Below, piece by piece: positions 24,972 through 34,200 of a DNA stretch of 64,000 nt. Below the pieces are notes generated by a model, which saw only the letters and a program-made list of their open reading frames with translations, was not told where the DNA came from and did no database searches. A program made the translations under genes and the position numbers. The stretch is from the NCBI RefSeq assembly GCF_019603315.1, contig NZ_CP080649.1, positions 1,627,501-1,691,500 on the forward strand, given 5' to 3'. Each line of letters starts with the position of its first letter. Position 1 is the first letter of the stretch. This DNA comes from Ruficoccus sp. ZRK36. Its GTDB lineage: Bacteria > Verrucomicrobiota > Verrucomicrobiia > Opitutales > Cerasicoccaceae.

Positions 24972-27900
24972 ATGACATTCATAAATAAACGCATACTGGC
25001 AATACTCCTCCTGATACTGGGCCTCGCTGGTACATGCCAAGCTGTCCCAGTAAAGACATGGAGCTATCCCGATTTTAATGAACTGGGCCAAAACGGGATC
25101 CAGCTCTATCTCGCGTCGGGCCAGACCTGGACACCATCTGTCTCGGCGGAGGACGTTACCCCGGACGGCTACCCTTCGCTTTCGGTACATATCGACGGCA
25201 CCCCTGAGGAATCGTCTATATGGGGTAAGCAGATCAATTATCAATGGGCACAGTCGGCCCAGCCAGGTCAAAAATTCAGCATCAGTTTCTATGTGAAGGG
25301 GAGTGCTGAGATGGATATCCCCTGTTACGCTGCCTTGGCCAGGTCACCCTACTCCCGCCTGGGAAGGATGTGTAGCTGGACGGTGGAGGTCTCGCCCCAG
25401 TGGCGCAAGGTCGTTCGTGAGTTCACGGTAGAGATAGACGCTCCGTCCCCCCTGGCGATGCTGCGTCTGGCCCTCGGAAACATTCCTGCCGGAGAGACGC
25501 TTTGGTTAGGCCCGGTGACATTGGAGCGTGTGGACCTATTCTCGTCTCTGCTGGGCGACGATTGGCTCTATGCGCCAGAGGCAGCAGGCGAGGCCTTGCC
25601 TCTGGACAGCATTCCGGCTCAGGCCACACCGGTGACTCAGGGCGAAGACGGCATTGATCTTGGCGCTTTGGCCGGGGAGTTCGGAGAAGGCCTTACGGCG
25701 GTGCTCTACCAGGAGTTCGTGGCACCAGCTGACGGCGTAATGACGGTGGGTATGGGTGCTGACTGGTACTTTGAGGCTTTTTGTAACGGCCAGAGCGTCT
25801 ACAGTACGATGGAGCGCGGCAACCTCGCCAGCGACATTGCGCCCACGAACCATGTCTTCAATGTTCCGGTGCAAGCTGGGATAAATCTTTTGGCAGTAAG
25901 GGTGAGCTCGGGGTCTGAGGGCTGGAGCTTCGTCTCCGGCACGGTGCCGGTCGTCTTTGGTGACGTCGCTCTTGAACGGCTCTTTAGGCCCGTCGCGGGT
26001 AAGGACTATCGACCGGTGGACGACACGCGCTTTCTGGAGGTCCAGCCCGGTACCGCGCTGGACTTGTCCGGTCTGGATGGTCTACCGCGTCCAGCCGGCT
26101 CTTTGGGGCGTGTGATTATCGGAGCCACGGGTAAGCCCGTTTTTGAGCAACGCCCAGATATGCCTGTACGTTTCTATGCCTTTAGCATGCCACTCAACGG
26201 CAAGGGAATGTGGCGCCAGTACTATCATGAATGGGACAAGGCTACCATCGACCGCTATGCGGACGCAGTCGAACGCCGCGGGTACAACCTGGTTCGCCTG
26301 CACCTGCCGGAGACATTTCTCACTGGCTGGCAGACTATGCTCGACTCCCGCAATCGCCCGCTCGATGAGGTCATGATTCCGCAAAACGTGGCCGAGTTGG
26401 AGCAGAATCTTGATGCCGGGAACTATGATCGGATGGACTACCTCATCGCCGCCTTTAAGGCGCGCGGTATCTACGTGACGATCGACCTGGCCGCACGTAA
26501 CATGATTACCCGCTCGGCTGACAACCCGCATGAGAAAAGCTTCAAGACCCGCCTCTTCACCGATCCTGCATATCGCAACCATTGGAAAGTGTTCGTCGAC
26601 TACTTCATGGGCAGGGTCAATCCCTACACCGGGACCGCCTATAAGGATGAGACGTCCATTGCCTTCGTGAGCTTCATCAATGAGCAGGACTTCCGTATCG
26701 CCACCGGCATGGAGTTCCTGACTCCATCCTTCCGCGAGTACCTGCGCACTAAATACGGCAGCGACGCGGCCCTGGCTACGGCCTGGGGGCAGGACATCAC
26801 CTTTGACACGGTCCCCGACATCACAGAGTCCGATATGCGTACGGGTGATCAACGGGCCGAGGATACGGGTGAGTTTCTCATCGCTACCATGGCGGAAATG
26901 ACAACCTGGTTTTATAATCATCTGCGCGCCACTGGTTATCGGGGGCTGGTGACACACTGGGATATGATTATGCGCATGCTGGAAATCCCTGGCAGAGCGA
27001 TGATGCCTGCTATCGCACAGCACACCTACTTCGCTCATCCCGGTTCGCTGCCTCCCGGACAGGTCATCCCCAAGAGTGTGCGTCCGAACTCCTTTGCGGG
27101 GAACTATCCCAACGACACGGTGATAGAGCAAACCAGCTCACTTGACTCCAGCTACGTTCGCGCGGCTGCTGCGGCTCGTTTTTTCGACCGTCCCTATTTC
27201 AATACTGAGTATTCGCACAGCGGCCCGAACCGCTACCGCAATGAGCGTGGGCTGTATTTCTCCAGCTATGCCGCCTTACAGGACTGGGATGCCATTACCG
27301 TGCACAACACCACGGTCCAGCTGCACCCGGACCCCTTCCTGACCTTTGATAGCGGCATGGATCCTATCTCGCGTATCAACGAGTTTTTGGCCGCAGTTAT
27401 CTTCCTGCGTGGCGATGTGAGTACGGCTCCAAGCTCAGTTGGCCTGCAACTGGAAGACTACGAAATGTTCCCCGACCATTATCTCGCCGCCATCGGGGAC
27501 GAATACGCCAAGCTCGCGCTGGTGACGCGCATCGGTGTGCTTTACTCCGAAGTCGCGCCGCTCGAGCCGGTCGGTTCGTTTACCCCCACGATGTCTTTCC
27601 TGATTCAGGACTTTACCGATCTGAACGTTTCGCAATGGTATGTAAAAGCTGACACCGACGATAGCGGTCGAAGCGAGCCCCTGTTCCAGGCCTTGCGCCA
27701 GAATGGTATCCTCGATCCCGCCAATCAGACCGACCCCTCCAGTAGCTTTTACGAGAGTGAAACGGGTGAGCTGAGACTGGACGGAGCCGCTGAGACTATG
27801 CAAGTCATCACGCCACGATTGGAAGGTGCCCTTGTTAAGGATGATACTCCCGTCACGCTGGATCGACTCACCATCCAACGTGCAACCCGCCCAGCCGCCA

Positions 27901-28241
27901 TCGCGGTAGTAGCTATCGACGGCCAGAAGGATCTTGGGCAGGCCAACCGGCTATTGCTCATCCTCAGTACCAATGCCTTCAATACCGGCGATATCTTCGA
28001 GACTGACGAGCTGCATATCTGCTACGAAGTGGGCAATACTCCGGCTCTGATTGAAACCATGCATGCGACCCTTTCTTTGGACGACGAGCGCGATGATTTG
28101 CCTGAGGTGTATGCCCTTAATTTCGATGGAACCAGAGCTGAGCCTATCGCTGTCACGAGAGTAGAAGGGGAGCTGAAGCTCGACCTGGATACCTCTCAGT
28201 TGACGTACGGAGCCGGGTTTTTCGAGATCGTCTATCCCTGA
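24972..28241 (+). CDS. Large secreted glycoside hydrolase, clan GH-A-like
   Basis: 1089 residues with signal peptide (MTFINKRILAILLLILGLAGTCQA). Residues about 30-190 look like a CBM4/9-type jelly roll ('FSISFYVKGSAEMDIPCYAAL'). A second beta module follows to about 370, then a TIM barrel with 'RGYNLVRLHLPE', FINEQDF (Glu571, likely acid/base) and FNTEYSHSG (Glu746, likely nucleophile). The last 150 residues form another beta domain. This fits endo- or exo-acting enzymes of clan GH-A, such as GH5/GH42-like families; I cannot assign the family. It is probably co-transcribed with the PL22-like gene. Confidence 0.8.
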   Translation: MTFINKRILAILLLILGLAGTCQAVPVKTWSYPDFNELGQNGIQLYLASGQTWTPSVSAEDVTPDGYPSLSVHIDGTPEESSIWGKQINYQWAQSAQPGQKFSISFYVKGSAEMDIPCYAALARSPYSRLGRMCSWTVEVSPQWRKVVREFTVEIDAPSPLAMLRLALGNIPAGETLWLGPVTLERVDLFSSLLGDDWLYAPEAAGEALPLDSIPAQATPVTQGEDGIDLGALAGEFGEGLTAVLYQEFVAPADGVMTVGMGADWYFEAFCNGQSVYSTMERGNLASDIAPTNHVFNVPVQAGINLLAVRVSSGSEGWSFVSGTVPVVFGDVALERLFRPVAGKDYRPVDDTRFLEVQPGTALDLSGLDGLPRPAGSLGRVIIGATGKPVFEQRPDMPVRFYAFSMPLNGKGMWRQYYHEWDKATIDRYADAVERRGYNLVRLHLPETFLTGWQTMLDSRNRPLDEVMIPQNVAELEQNLDAGNYDRMDYLIAAFKARGIYVTIDLAARNMITRSADNPHEKSFKTRLFTDPAYRNHWKVFVDYFMGRVNPYTGTAYKDETSIAFVSFINEQDFRIATGMEFLTPSFREYLRTKYGSDAALATAWGQDITFDTVPDITESDMRTGDQRAEDTGEFLIATMAEMTTWFYNHLRATGYRGLVTHWDMIMRMLEIPGRAMMPAIAQHTYFAHPGSLPPGQVIPKSVRPNSFAGNYPNDTVIEQTSSLDSSYVRAAAAARFFDRPYFNTEYSHSGPNRYRNERGLYFSSYAALQDWDAITVHNTTVQLHPDPFLTFDSGMDPISRINEFLAAVIFLRGDVSTAPSSVGLQLEDYEMFPDHYLAAIGDEYAKLALVTRIGVLYSEVAPLEPVGSFTPTMSFLIQDFTDLNVSQWYVKADTDDSGRSEPLFQALRQNGILDPANQTDPSSSFYESETGELRLDGAAETMQVITPRLEGALVKDDTPVTLDRLTIQRATRPAAIAVVAIDGQKDLGQANRLLLILSTNAFNTGDIFETDELHICYEVGNTPALIETMHATLSLDDERDDLPEVYALNFDGTRAEPIAVTRVEGELKLDLDTSQLTYGAGFFEIVYP

Positions 28242-28563
28242 CCTGTGTTATTGCATGCCCCGGGCTGATGAGTCCGGGGCGGCCCGTTACAAACAAGCTC
28301 ATCGCATTCATGCGACGGGTGCTAGCTGAGGACCTATCCGTCTGTGGTGTTTCCTTGGGGAAGCACGTTCTGTTGATCGCTCAATTCGACCCCCTCCTGT
28401 ATGGGGGGGCTTTTCGCCGGACTTGCTGATGCCGGATTGCGGGGGCTATGCGTGCTTGCCCTTTAAGCTAGCAGACGGGCACCGAAACGGGATGCATTCC
28501 CATTTCCTTTTGGACTAAATGAAGAGGCCCATTCTAGCTGCCTGATCGTTTGCCTGGAGAGGT
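28242..28563. other. Intergenic region, convergent genes
   Basis: The hydrolase (rightward) and prepilin (leftward) genes end here. It contains an intrinsic terminator at 28390 and a GC-rich inverted repeat near 28255. No gene seen. Confidence 0.5.
28390..28414 (+). terminator. Intrinsic terminator after the large hydrolase gene
   Basis: CCCCC and GGGGG arms around a short loop, followed by CTTTT, about 150 bp after the stop at 28241. Confidence 0.6.
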
Positions 28564-29286
28564 CTAAAAGTGCTCCAAGTAAGTGCCCTGAGGGTTCCAG
28601 AATATGTTGTTATTAGCCCCAATGGTATCGATCTTTTCAATGTCTTCCCGTGTGATGATACCTGTGTGGCCGTCAAAGTAAACGAGTAAGGCCATGTCCG
28701 TCGGGTAGCGATACGATATAGCACCGTTGCTGCTGGTATTAGGGTCATCGAAAAACCGAAAACGTCCCCCATATCCCACGATCCAGTCACTGGCAGTCGC
28801 GAACGCCATCGTACGGGCAGGATGATCGATGTCGAATACACGCCAGCCATATCCATCGGGCGAAAAATCGTTCCAGTTAATGCTTAGGCCATTGGTGTTA
28901 TAACCATAGCTCCGGTATATGTAGTCGGGGCGATTTATCTCCGATGAGCTGGCGAGCGGGTCCAGCATGTTTTTGAAAACATCATAGTAACCAATGTTTT
29001 CACTGTCCATGCCCAGGGCAGCGAAGAATTCGCGATTGTTGTACCATGGCCGGTACCCTGTCTCAGTGCGGGAGACATTAGGCACATACTTGCCGCCGTG
29101 CTCATTCGCGTAGGTCATATTGGCCAGCTGCAAGGAGCGTAGGTTAGACAATGATACGGTCTTATGCGAGTGGGTTCGGATCGCTCGTGTGCTGGCTATA
29201 AGAATCGCAGCTAGGATGGTAATGACCGCAATCGATACGAGCAACTCAACGAGGGAAAAACCTTTCAGGGGGCGGGTAATCAACAT
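28564..29286 (-). CDS. Prepilin-like protein (type II secretion/H-X9-DG type)
   Basis: 240 residues from the ATG at 29286. Prepilin site and helix LKGFSLVELLVSIAVITIL lie at residues 7-25. 'SLRSLQLANMTYANEHGGKYVPN' and a final 'ALLVYFDGHTGII' match the DG-H pseudopilin family. Divergent from the PEP-CTERM gene at 29579, with type II operators on each side of the intergenic region. The third such protein in the window; each locus has exactly one. Confidence 0.86.
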   Translation of the reverse strand: MLITRPLKGFSLVELLVSIAVITILAAILIASTRAIRTHSHKTVSLSNLRSLQLANMTYANEHGGKYVPNVSRTETGYRPWYNNREFFAALGMDSENIGYYDVFKNMLDPLASSSEINRPDYIYRSYGYNTNGLSINWNDFSPDGYGWRVFDIDHPARTMAFATASDWIVGYGGRFRFFDDPNTSSNGAISYRYPTDMALLVYFDGHTGIITREDIEKIDTIGANNNIFWNPQGTYLEHF

Positions 29287-29351
29287 GTGGCTATCAAATG
29301 GTGGATAAGCGTAGTTTATTGTTAGCGCCGGCGCCGACAATAGGAAGGGTA

Positions 29352-29362
29352 TTTTACATAAA
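29352..29362. promoter_or_regulatory. Type II operator upstream of prepilin gene
   Basis: TTTTACATAAA, about 66 bp upstream of the leftward prepilin start. Same pattern as 29411, 32999 and 33062. Confidence 0.55.
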
Positions 29363-29410
29363 TCATTTCGCGCCCGCTCATATAGGCATGAGCCGTGTTG
29401 CCTGGCTTAC

Positions 29411-29424
29411 GTTTTATGTAAAAC
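29411..29424. promoter_or_regulatory. Type II operator, best copy
   Basis: GTTTTATGTAAAAC: 6-bp arms around TG. It lies about 155 bp before the PEP-CTERM start at 29579 and 60 bp from the copy at 29352. Confidence 0.65.
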
Positions 29425-29578
29425 CTGCGAAATCTTGTTCTGCATCCATGGGGGCATAAAATGCTTTTTATATCGCAGACTATTGTAATACCAAACAATT
29501 CTATGATCAGGCGGTATCGGGTATGAGTCCCGGTCCGCTGGCATCACAATATTAATCTAATTCTACTATATTAAGAAT

Positions 29579-30295
29579 ATGTTCCCTATCACAAAAAAAA
29601 GCATCGCGCTTCTTATTGCTACTATCGCTGCCCCATTACTCCCGGCCCAAACTGTACTCCTCGATGTCGGGTATTGGTGGAATGCCACGTCCGGCCAGCC
29701 GCAAACCTGGAACAACGTCCCAAACATTACCTTTGCGGATGATACAGAACTCGTTGCGAATATGGTGGATACTTCCGGTACGCCCACGGGTATCAAGCTG
29801 ACAATGACAAATGCCGCCATCGCCGCAACTTCCAGTGGTTCGGAATCGTCCACGCTTTACCCGAGTACAGCTACGGCCGATACCTACTACGACTCCACCA
29901 GCGGCGATGCCAAAATAGAATTTGAGTTCAGTAACCTCGATACCGACAAGACGTATAGCTTTACCATTTATGCTTCACGCACTGGGCTGTCGACGAACCG
30001 TAGCGCCCTGTATACCATCACAGGCTCTAACACCGGCTCTGGCTCTCTAAATCCGACAGAGAACGTCAATAACACCATTACTATATCCGGCATCACGCCC
30101 ACCGAAGGCGGCATCATTACACTCACTGCGGTGCCCGATGCCAGTAACGCAGATCCCCAGAAGGTCTTCTATATCGGTGTGATGGAAATTACTGCTAGCG
30201 TTCCTGAATCCTCGTCCACCGGACTCGTGCTGGCCCTGGGGGCGCTTAGCTTCATTCTGTTCAAGCGTCGGAAGGCTCTTCAGGCACGACGCTAG
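29579..30295 (+). CDS. PEP-CTERM-like secreted protein
   Basis: 238 residues. Signal peptide MFPITKKSIALLIATIAAPLLPAQ. The middle has a fibronectin-like or beta-sandwich pattern ('IEFEFSNLDTDKTYSFTIYASR'). The end is VPESSSTGLVLALGALSFILFKRRK, a sorting tag with PES instead of PEP. Divergent from the prepilin gene and upstream of the symporter. Likely exported with the locus III enzymes; function unknown. Confidence 0.83.
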   Translation: MFPITKKSIALLIATIAAPLLPAQTVLLDVGYWWNATSGQPQTWNNVPNITFADDTELVANMVDTSGTPTGIKLTMTNAAIAATSSGSESSTLYPSTATADTYYDSTSGDAKIEFEFSNLDTDKTYSFTIYASRTGLSTNRSALYTITGSNTGSGSLNPTENVNNTITISGITPTEGGIITLTAVPDASNADPQKVFYIGVMEITASVPESSSTGLVLALGALSFILFKRRKALQARR

Positions 30296-30557
30296 CGGGT
30301 TATCCGCCAGATAGATTAGACGTCCTATACCGGCTTTTGGCCCCGGACATCGCTTTGATGAGAACGACGTGCGGGGCTGTGCCATGCCGCGTACAAGCGT
30401 TGTTCGTGGGCCCATCTCGAAAAGGGCTGAGTGCTGCGGGCTGAACAGATCGGCCTGCAGCACTTAAGCCCCGAGTCGGTAGGGTCGGTCAGCCGGGAGC
30501 GGCAGGGAAGGGGTAAGTTTTTGCTACGCATTTAATGGTTACTTTGTTTTTTGCTAT

Positions 30558-32858
30558 ATGTCTTTAATCGATTGGATGATTGTGATTGTGCCGGTCTCCG
30601 TGGTCTTGTTCATGGCGGTGTACAGTCGAAAGTATGTGCGTGGCGTCGTTGATTTTCTGGCCGCAGGGCGAGTTGCTGGCCGCTATGTGATTTCGGCGGG
30701 GGATCTGACCGCTGGGTTGAGCGTGATCACACTTGTTGCGCTGGTGGAGTCTAAATACCAGGTCGGCTATGCACTGACCTTTTGGGAGTACCTGACCATT
30801 CCAGTGGTCATCATCATGGGACTGACAGGGTTCTGTATTTATCGGTTTCGTGAAACCCGTTCGCTTTCCCTTGGCCAGTTTCTGGAGATGCGCTACTGCC
30901 GCTCGTTTCGCATCGTTGCGGCGACGATACGTACGCTTTCAGAGATTATGACTAACGCCATCGGCCCGGCGGTGGCTGCCAACTTCTTCATCTACTTTCT
31001 GGGGTTGCCGCACCGCGTGGAGATACTCGGGATAAACTTACCGACCTTCGGGGTGGTCGTGGCGCTGTCATTGTGTCTGTGTATCCTCGTGATCTGGCCG
31101 GGTGGTCGTATATCGCTGTTGATTTCCGATGCCTTTCAGGGACTGATGAGCTACCCGATTTTCGTTATCATCGCCGGTTATGTTTTTCTACACTTTGGCT
31201 GGAGCGATACCATCGGGCCAGTGATGATGGACCGGGTAAGCGGCGAAAGCTTTATCAATCCCTTTGACATCGAAAAGCTGAGAGATTTCAACATCTTCGC
31301 CCTGCTCGTGACGACCATGGGCAACGTCCTCAACTATGGGAGTTGGATCGGTAATGATACCAATGGCAGTGGACGTACCCCTCACGAGCAGAAGATGGCG
31401 GGCGTCCTGGCCAAGTGGCGTTCGCTTTATGCATCACTCATGATGATATTGGTCGCGGTGATGATCATTGCGTTGATGGCTCATCAAAAATTTTCTGAGC
31501 AATCACATAGCATTCGCCAGGATCTGAGTGAAAAAGTCGCACAGGAAGCCGTCGTCGACCCCTGGATGCGTGAGCAACTGACCACCAGCCTGGCCGATAT
31601 CCCGATGCAGACACATGTGATCGGTGTAGATGAGCCGCTTTCACGCGATAACAACATAGACACGGCCTACCTGCAAACCGCTCGCGATACATTGGACAAT
31701 ACGCCAGAAGGTAATCTGGCGTTTCAGAAGTTTCGTACCCTTTACCATCAGATGATGCTTCCTGTAGCCCTGAAGAATATTCTGCCGGTGGGTATGATGG
31801 GCTTGTTCTGTCTATTGATGATCATGCTACTGATCTCGACCGACGACTCGCGTGTGTTCAATTCCGCCGTGACCATTGTGCAGGATATGATTCTTCCCTT
31901 TCGCAAGACCCCTTTTTCTCCCAGGCAACATCTGTGGGTAGTGCGGCTGGTCAGCCTCGGCGTGAGCCTGATTTTCTTTACCATATCGATTTTCTTCGTC
32001 CAGCTCGATTACATCATGATGTTCACGGTCATCATGACAGGGCTATGGATGGGGGGGGCGGGTCCCGTTATGATTTTCGGGTTGTACAGCCGCTTTGGTA
32101 ACTCTGTGGGCGCGTACGGATCAATTATCTTTGGGTCGGGACTCTCACTGGCAGGGCTGATCCTGCAGCGCAACTGGGCTGAGACGGTTTACCCCTGGCT
32201 CGATGCCCACGGCTGGGTGGTGCCCATTGGACATTTCCTGGAAAAGGTTTCGCATCCGCTGAACCCGTATATCGTCTGGCAGATGAACCCCGTTAAGTTT
32301 CCGATCAACTCCTATGAGCTGTACTTTATGGCTATGGTCAGCGGTATCGCTGCCTATGTCATTGGCTCGGCTCTGACCCAGAGGAAGCCCTTTAATCTCG
32401 ATCGTCTGCTACACCGAGGCGTATATGATGTAGCAGGCGAGTATAAGGCGCCCTTCAAATGGAGTCTGCGCAGTGCCTTTCAGAAGATAATTGGCATAAC
32501 TCCGGAATACACGCTCGGGGACAAGATCATTGCTTGGTCTGTCTTCAGCTACGCCATTATTTACAAATTCGGATTGTGCTTTTGCGCTGTGTTAATCTGG
32601 AACCTGATCTCTCCCTGGCCCCTGCAGTGGTGGAGTACTTACTTCTTCATCACAAGTCTCTGGGTGACGGCCATCCTTGGGGTTATCTCCACCGTCTGGT
32701 TCTTGATCGGTGGTGTCGTCGATATTCGCCGCCTCTTCCGTGACCTGGCTGCACGTGTCGATGATCCACTCGACAACGGTATGGTTGAGGGCCACGTTTC
32801 ACTGGCCGACAAGGCAGCTTTCAAGGGGCGGGGAGTGGACATCGAGGATGATGATTGA
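30558..32858 (+). CDS. Sodium:solute symporter family (SSS) transporter
   Basis: 766 residues with 13 or more hydrophobic segments. The first is 'MSLIDWMIVIVPVSVVLFM', followed by 'DFLAAGRVAGRYVISAGDLTAGLSVITLV', the SSS motif near helix 1-2, and 'SDAFQGLMSYPIFVIIAGY'. A hydrophilic loop of about 100 residues (about 315-410) and a long C-terminal tail make it larger than typical 500-600-residue members. It should carry a sugar or uronate inward with sodium. Followed by the LacI gene at 33083 after a 224-bp gap holding two operators. Confidence 0.9.
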   Translation: MSLIDWMIVIVPVSVVLFMAVYSRKYVRGVVDFLAAGRVAGRYVISAGDLTAGLSVITLVALVESKYQVGYALTFWEYLTIPVVIIMGLTGFCIYRFRETRSLSLGQFLEMRYCRSFRIVAATIRTLSEIMTNAIGPAVAANFFIYFLGLPHRVEILGINLPTFGVVVALSLCLCILVIWPGGRISLLISDAFQGLMSYPIFVIIAGYVFLHFGWSDTIGPVMMDRVSGESFINPFDIEKLRDFNIFALLVTTMGNVLNYGSWIGNDTNGSGRTPHEQKMAGVLAKWRSLYASLMMILVAVMIIALMAHQKFSEQSHSIRQDLSEKVAQEAVVDPWMREQLTTSLADIPMQTHVIGVDEPLSRDNNIDTAYLQTARDTLDNTPEGNLAFQKFRTLYHQMMLPVALKNILPVGMMGLFCLLMIMLLISTDDSRVFNSAVTIVQDMILPFRKTPFSPRQHLWVVRLVSLGVSLIFFTISIFFVQLDYIMMFTVIMTGLWMGGAGPVMIFGLYSRFGNSVGAYGSIIFGSGLSLAGLILQRNWAETVYPWLDAHGWVVPIGHFLEKVSHPLNPYIVWQMNPVKFPINSYELYFMAMVSGIAAYVIGSALTQRKPFNLDRLLHRGVYDVAGEYKAPFKWSLRSAFQKIIGITPEYTLGDKIIAWSVFSYAIIYKFGLCFCAVLIWNLISPWPLQWWSTYFFITSLWVTAILGVISTVWFLIGGVVDIRRLFRDLAARVDDPLDNGMVEGHVSLADKAAFKGRGVDIEDDD

Positions 32859-32998
32859 TCTGCTGCCTGTGCCGCCCCGCAGTGCTGGATGAAAATCTGT
32901 GGGCCTCGACGCTCATAGGAAGTCGCATGGGGACAGGTTTTTATCGAAGCTTCCAGCACTGGCTGGGGGGGAGCCTAGGCCTTTACTCAGTTGGGATG

Positions 32999-33010
32999 GT
33001 TTATGTAAAC
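32999..33010. promoter_or_regulatory. Type II operator, upstream of LacI (distal)
   Basis: GTTTATGTAAAC, perfect 5-bp arms around TG, 73 bp before the LacI start at 33083. Confidence 0.6.
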
Positions 33011-33061
33011 TGTGATGTCGATCTATTGGCCGACCTTCGCCTTGACGCAGTGAGTTGGCAA

Positions 33062-33073
33062 TTTTACATAAAC
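33062..33073. promoter_or_regulatory. Type II operator, upstream of LacI (proximal)
   Basis: TTTTACATAAAC, ending ten bases before the LacI ATG. Centre-to-centre distance to the distal copy is about 63 bp, close to six helical turns. Confidence 0.6.
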
Positions 33074-33082
33074 AACCAGCTT

Positions 33083-34090
33083 ATGCCTAAGGACCCTGAT
33101 GTTGTGAGTTTAGCTAAGATTGCTGAGGCGGCCGGTGTCTCGCGTATGACGGTTTCGCTTGCGCTCAGAAACAGCACACGAATCAGTACAGAGACAAAAG
33201 ACAGAGTCCACAAAATCGCCAAGGCGCTAAAATATAAGCCAGATGCCCGCATCACCGAACATATGGTAAAGGTTCGGGCTAGTAAGCATCGCTCACTTAT
33301 GCCCATTGCCTGGCTGGATATGAATGAGGATTACGGTAAATGGAACACCCTGGACGCTATTAACCCTTACCTCGATGGTGCCAGTGAGTTATGCGAAAAG
33401 ATGGGCTATCAGCTCCAGAACTTCTGGCTGCGTGAGCCTGGTATGAGCGTGCGGCGCATGTCGCAGATACTTTATAGCAGAGGAATTCAGGGCGTGATCG
33501 CGGCTCCCTCAAGTCAACACTGCCTGACTTATCTGCGCTTTCAATGGGATCGATTCGCCTGCGTATCTTTTGAACGCGGGCTGGAGGTTCCCCTCTTGAA
33601 TCGGGCTGTATCGGATTTATACTACAATCTCATGCTTGCACTAAAGGTGATTTCGCGAGCCGGATACAAGCGAATTGGCATCGTCTATCCGAATCAGCTA
33701 GCGGTGAGATCCTACCACACCATCGAGGCGGGGGCCTTGCTTTATCAATCCCAGCTGAAGCGCTCAGAGCGCGTCCCACCTCTGCTACACAGGAATAGGG
33801 GAGTGGCTGAGGAGGGCTTCATCAAGTGGATGAAAAAATACCGGCCAGAGGTCGTCGGTCTGGCTCACCAACTGGTTGACTGGGTGCAGGAAGCGGGCTT
33901 CAGTGTGCCTGACGAAGTCGGTGTCGTTCATCTGGCTGTTGACAATGACTGTCTGGACTGGGCAGGTATCTATTCCCGCAAGAGACAAATAGGGGCGATG
34001 GCGGCCAATATCCTCATCCACCAAATCCAAACTCACTCTTTTGGGATTCCAGAGGTTCCGATGGAGACTTTTGTCCGTGGTTGCTGGTAG
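33083..34090 (+). CDS. LacI-family transcriptional regulator
   Basis: 335 residues from the ATG at 33083; longer in-frame starts would run through the operators and lack any domain. HTH 'VSLAKIAEAAGVSRMTVSLAL', hinge 'LKYKPDARITEHMVKVRASK', then a sensor domain with 'GYKRIGIVYP'. Very similar to the regulator at 36244 ('PIAWLDMNE/PIAWIDQNE', RRMSQIL/RRLSQIL, 'DNDCLDWAGIYSRKRQIGA'). Two type II operators precede it, so it is probably autoregulated. Confidence 0.92.
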   Translation: MPKDPDVVSLAKIAEAAGVSRMTVSLALRNSTRISTETKDRVHKIAKALKYKPDARITEHMVKVRASKHRSLMPIAWLDMNEDYGKWNTLDAINPYLDGASELCEKMGYQLQNFWLREPGMSVRRMSQILYSRGIQGVIAAPSSQHCLTYLRFQWDRFACVSFERGLEVPLLNRAVSDLYYNLMLALKVISRAGYKRIGIVYPNQLAVRSYHTIEAGALLYQSQLKRSERVPPLLHRNRGVAEEGFIKWMKKYRPEVVGLAHQLVDWVQEAGFSVPDEVGVVHLAVDNDCLDWAGIYSRKRQIGAMAANILIHQIQTHSFGIPEVPMETFVRGCW

Positions 34091-34200
34091 GACGGAAAAA
34101 CTCTGCTGCCTTCACCTGGCAATAGCCTGCATGCATGAGTTTTAGGTATCTTTGCTGTCTAGCTAGGTCTCATTCTTGTAGATCAAAATCAAGCCTTGCA

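Noticed and set aside
26082-27131. 349-codon minus-strand open frame
   Set aside because: Antisense to the large hydrolase; no motif or start signal.
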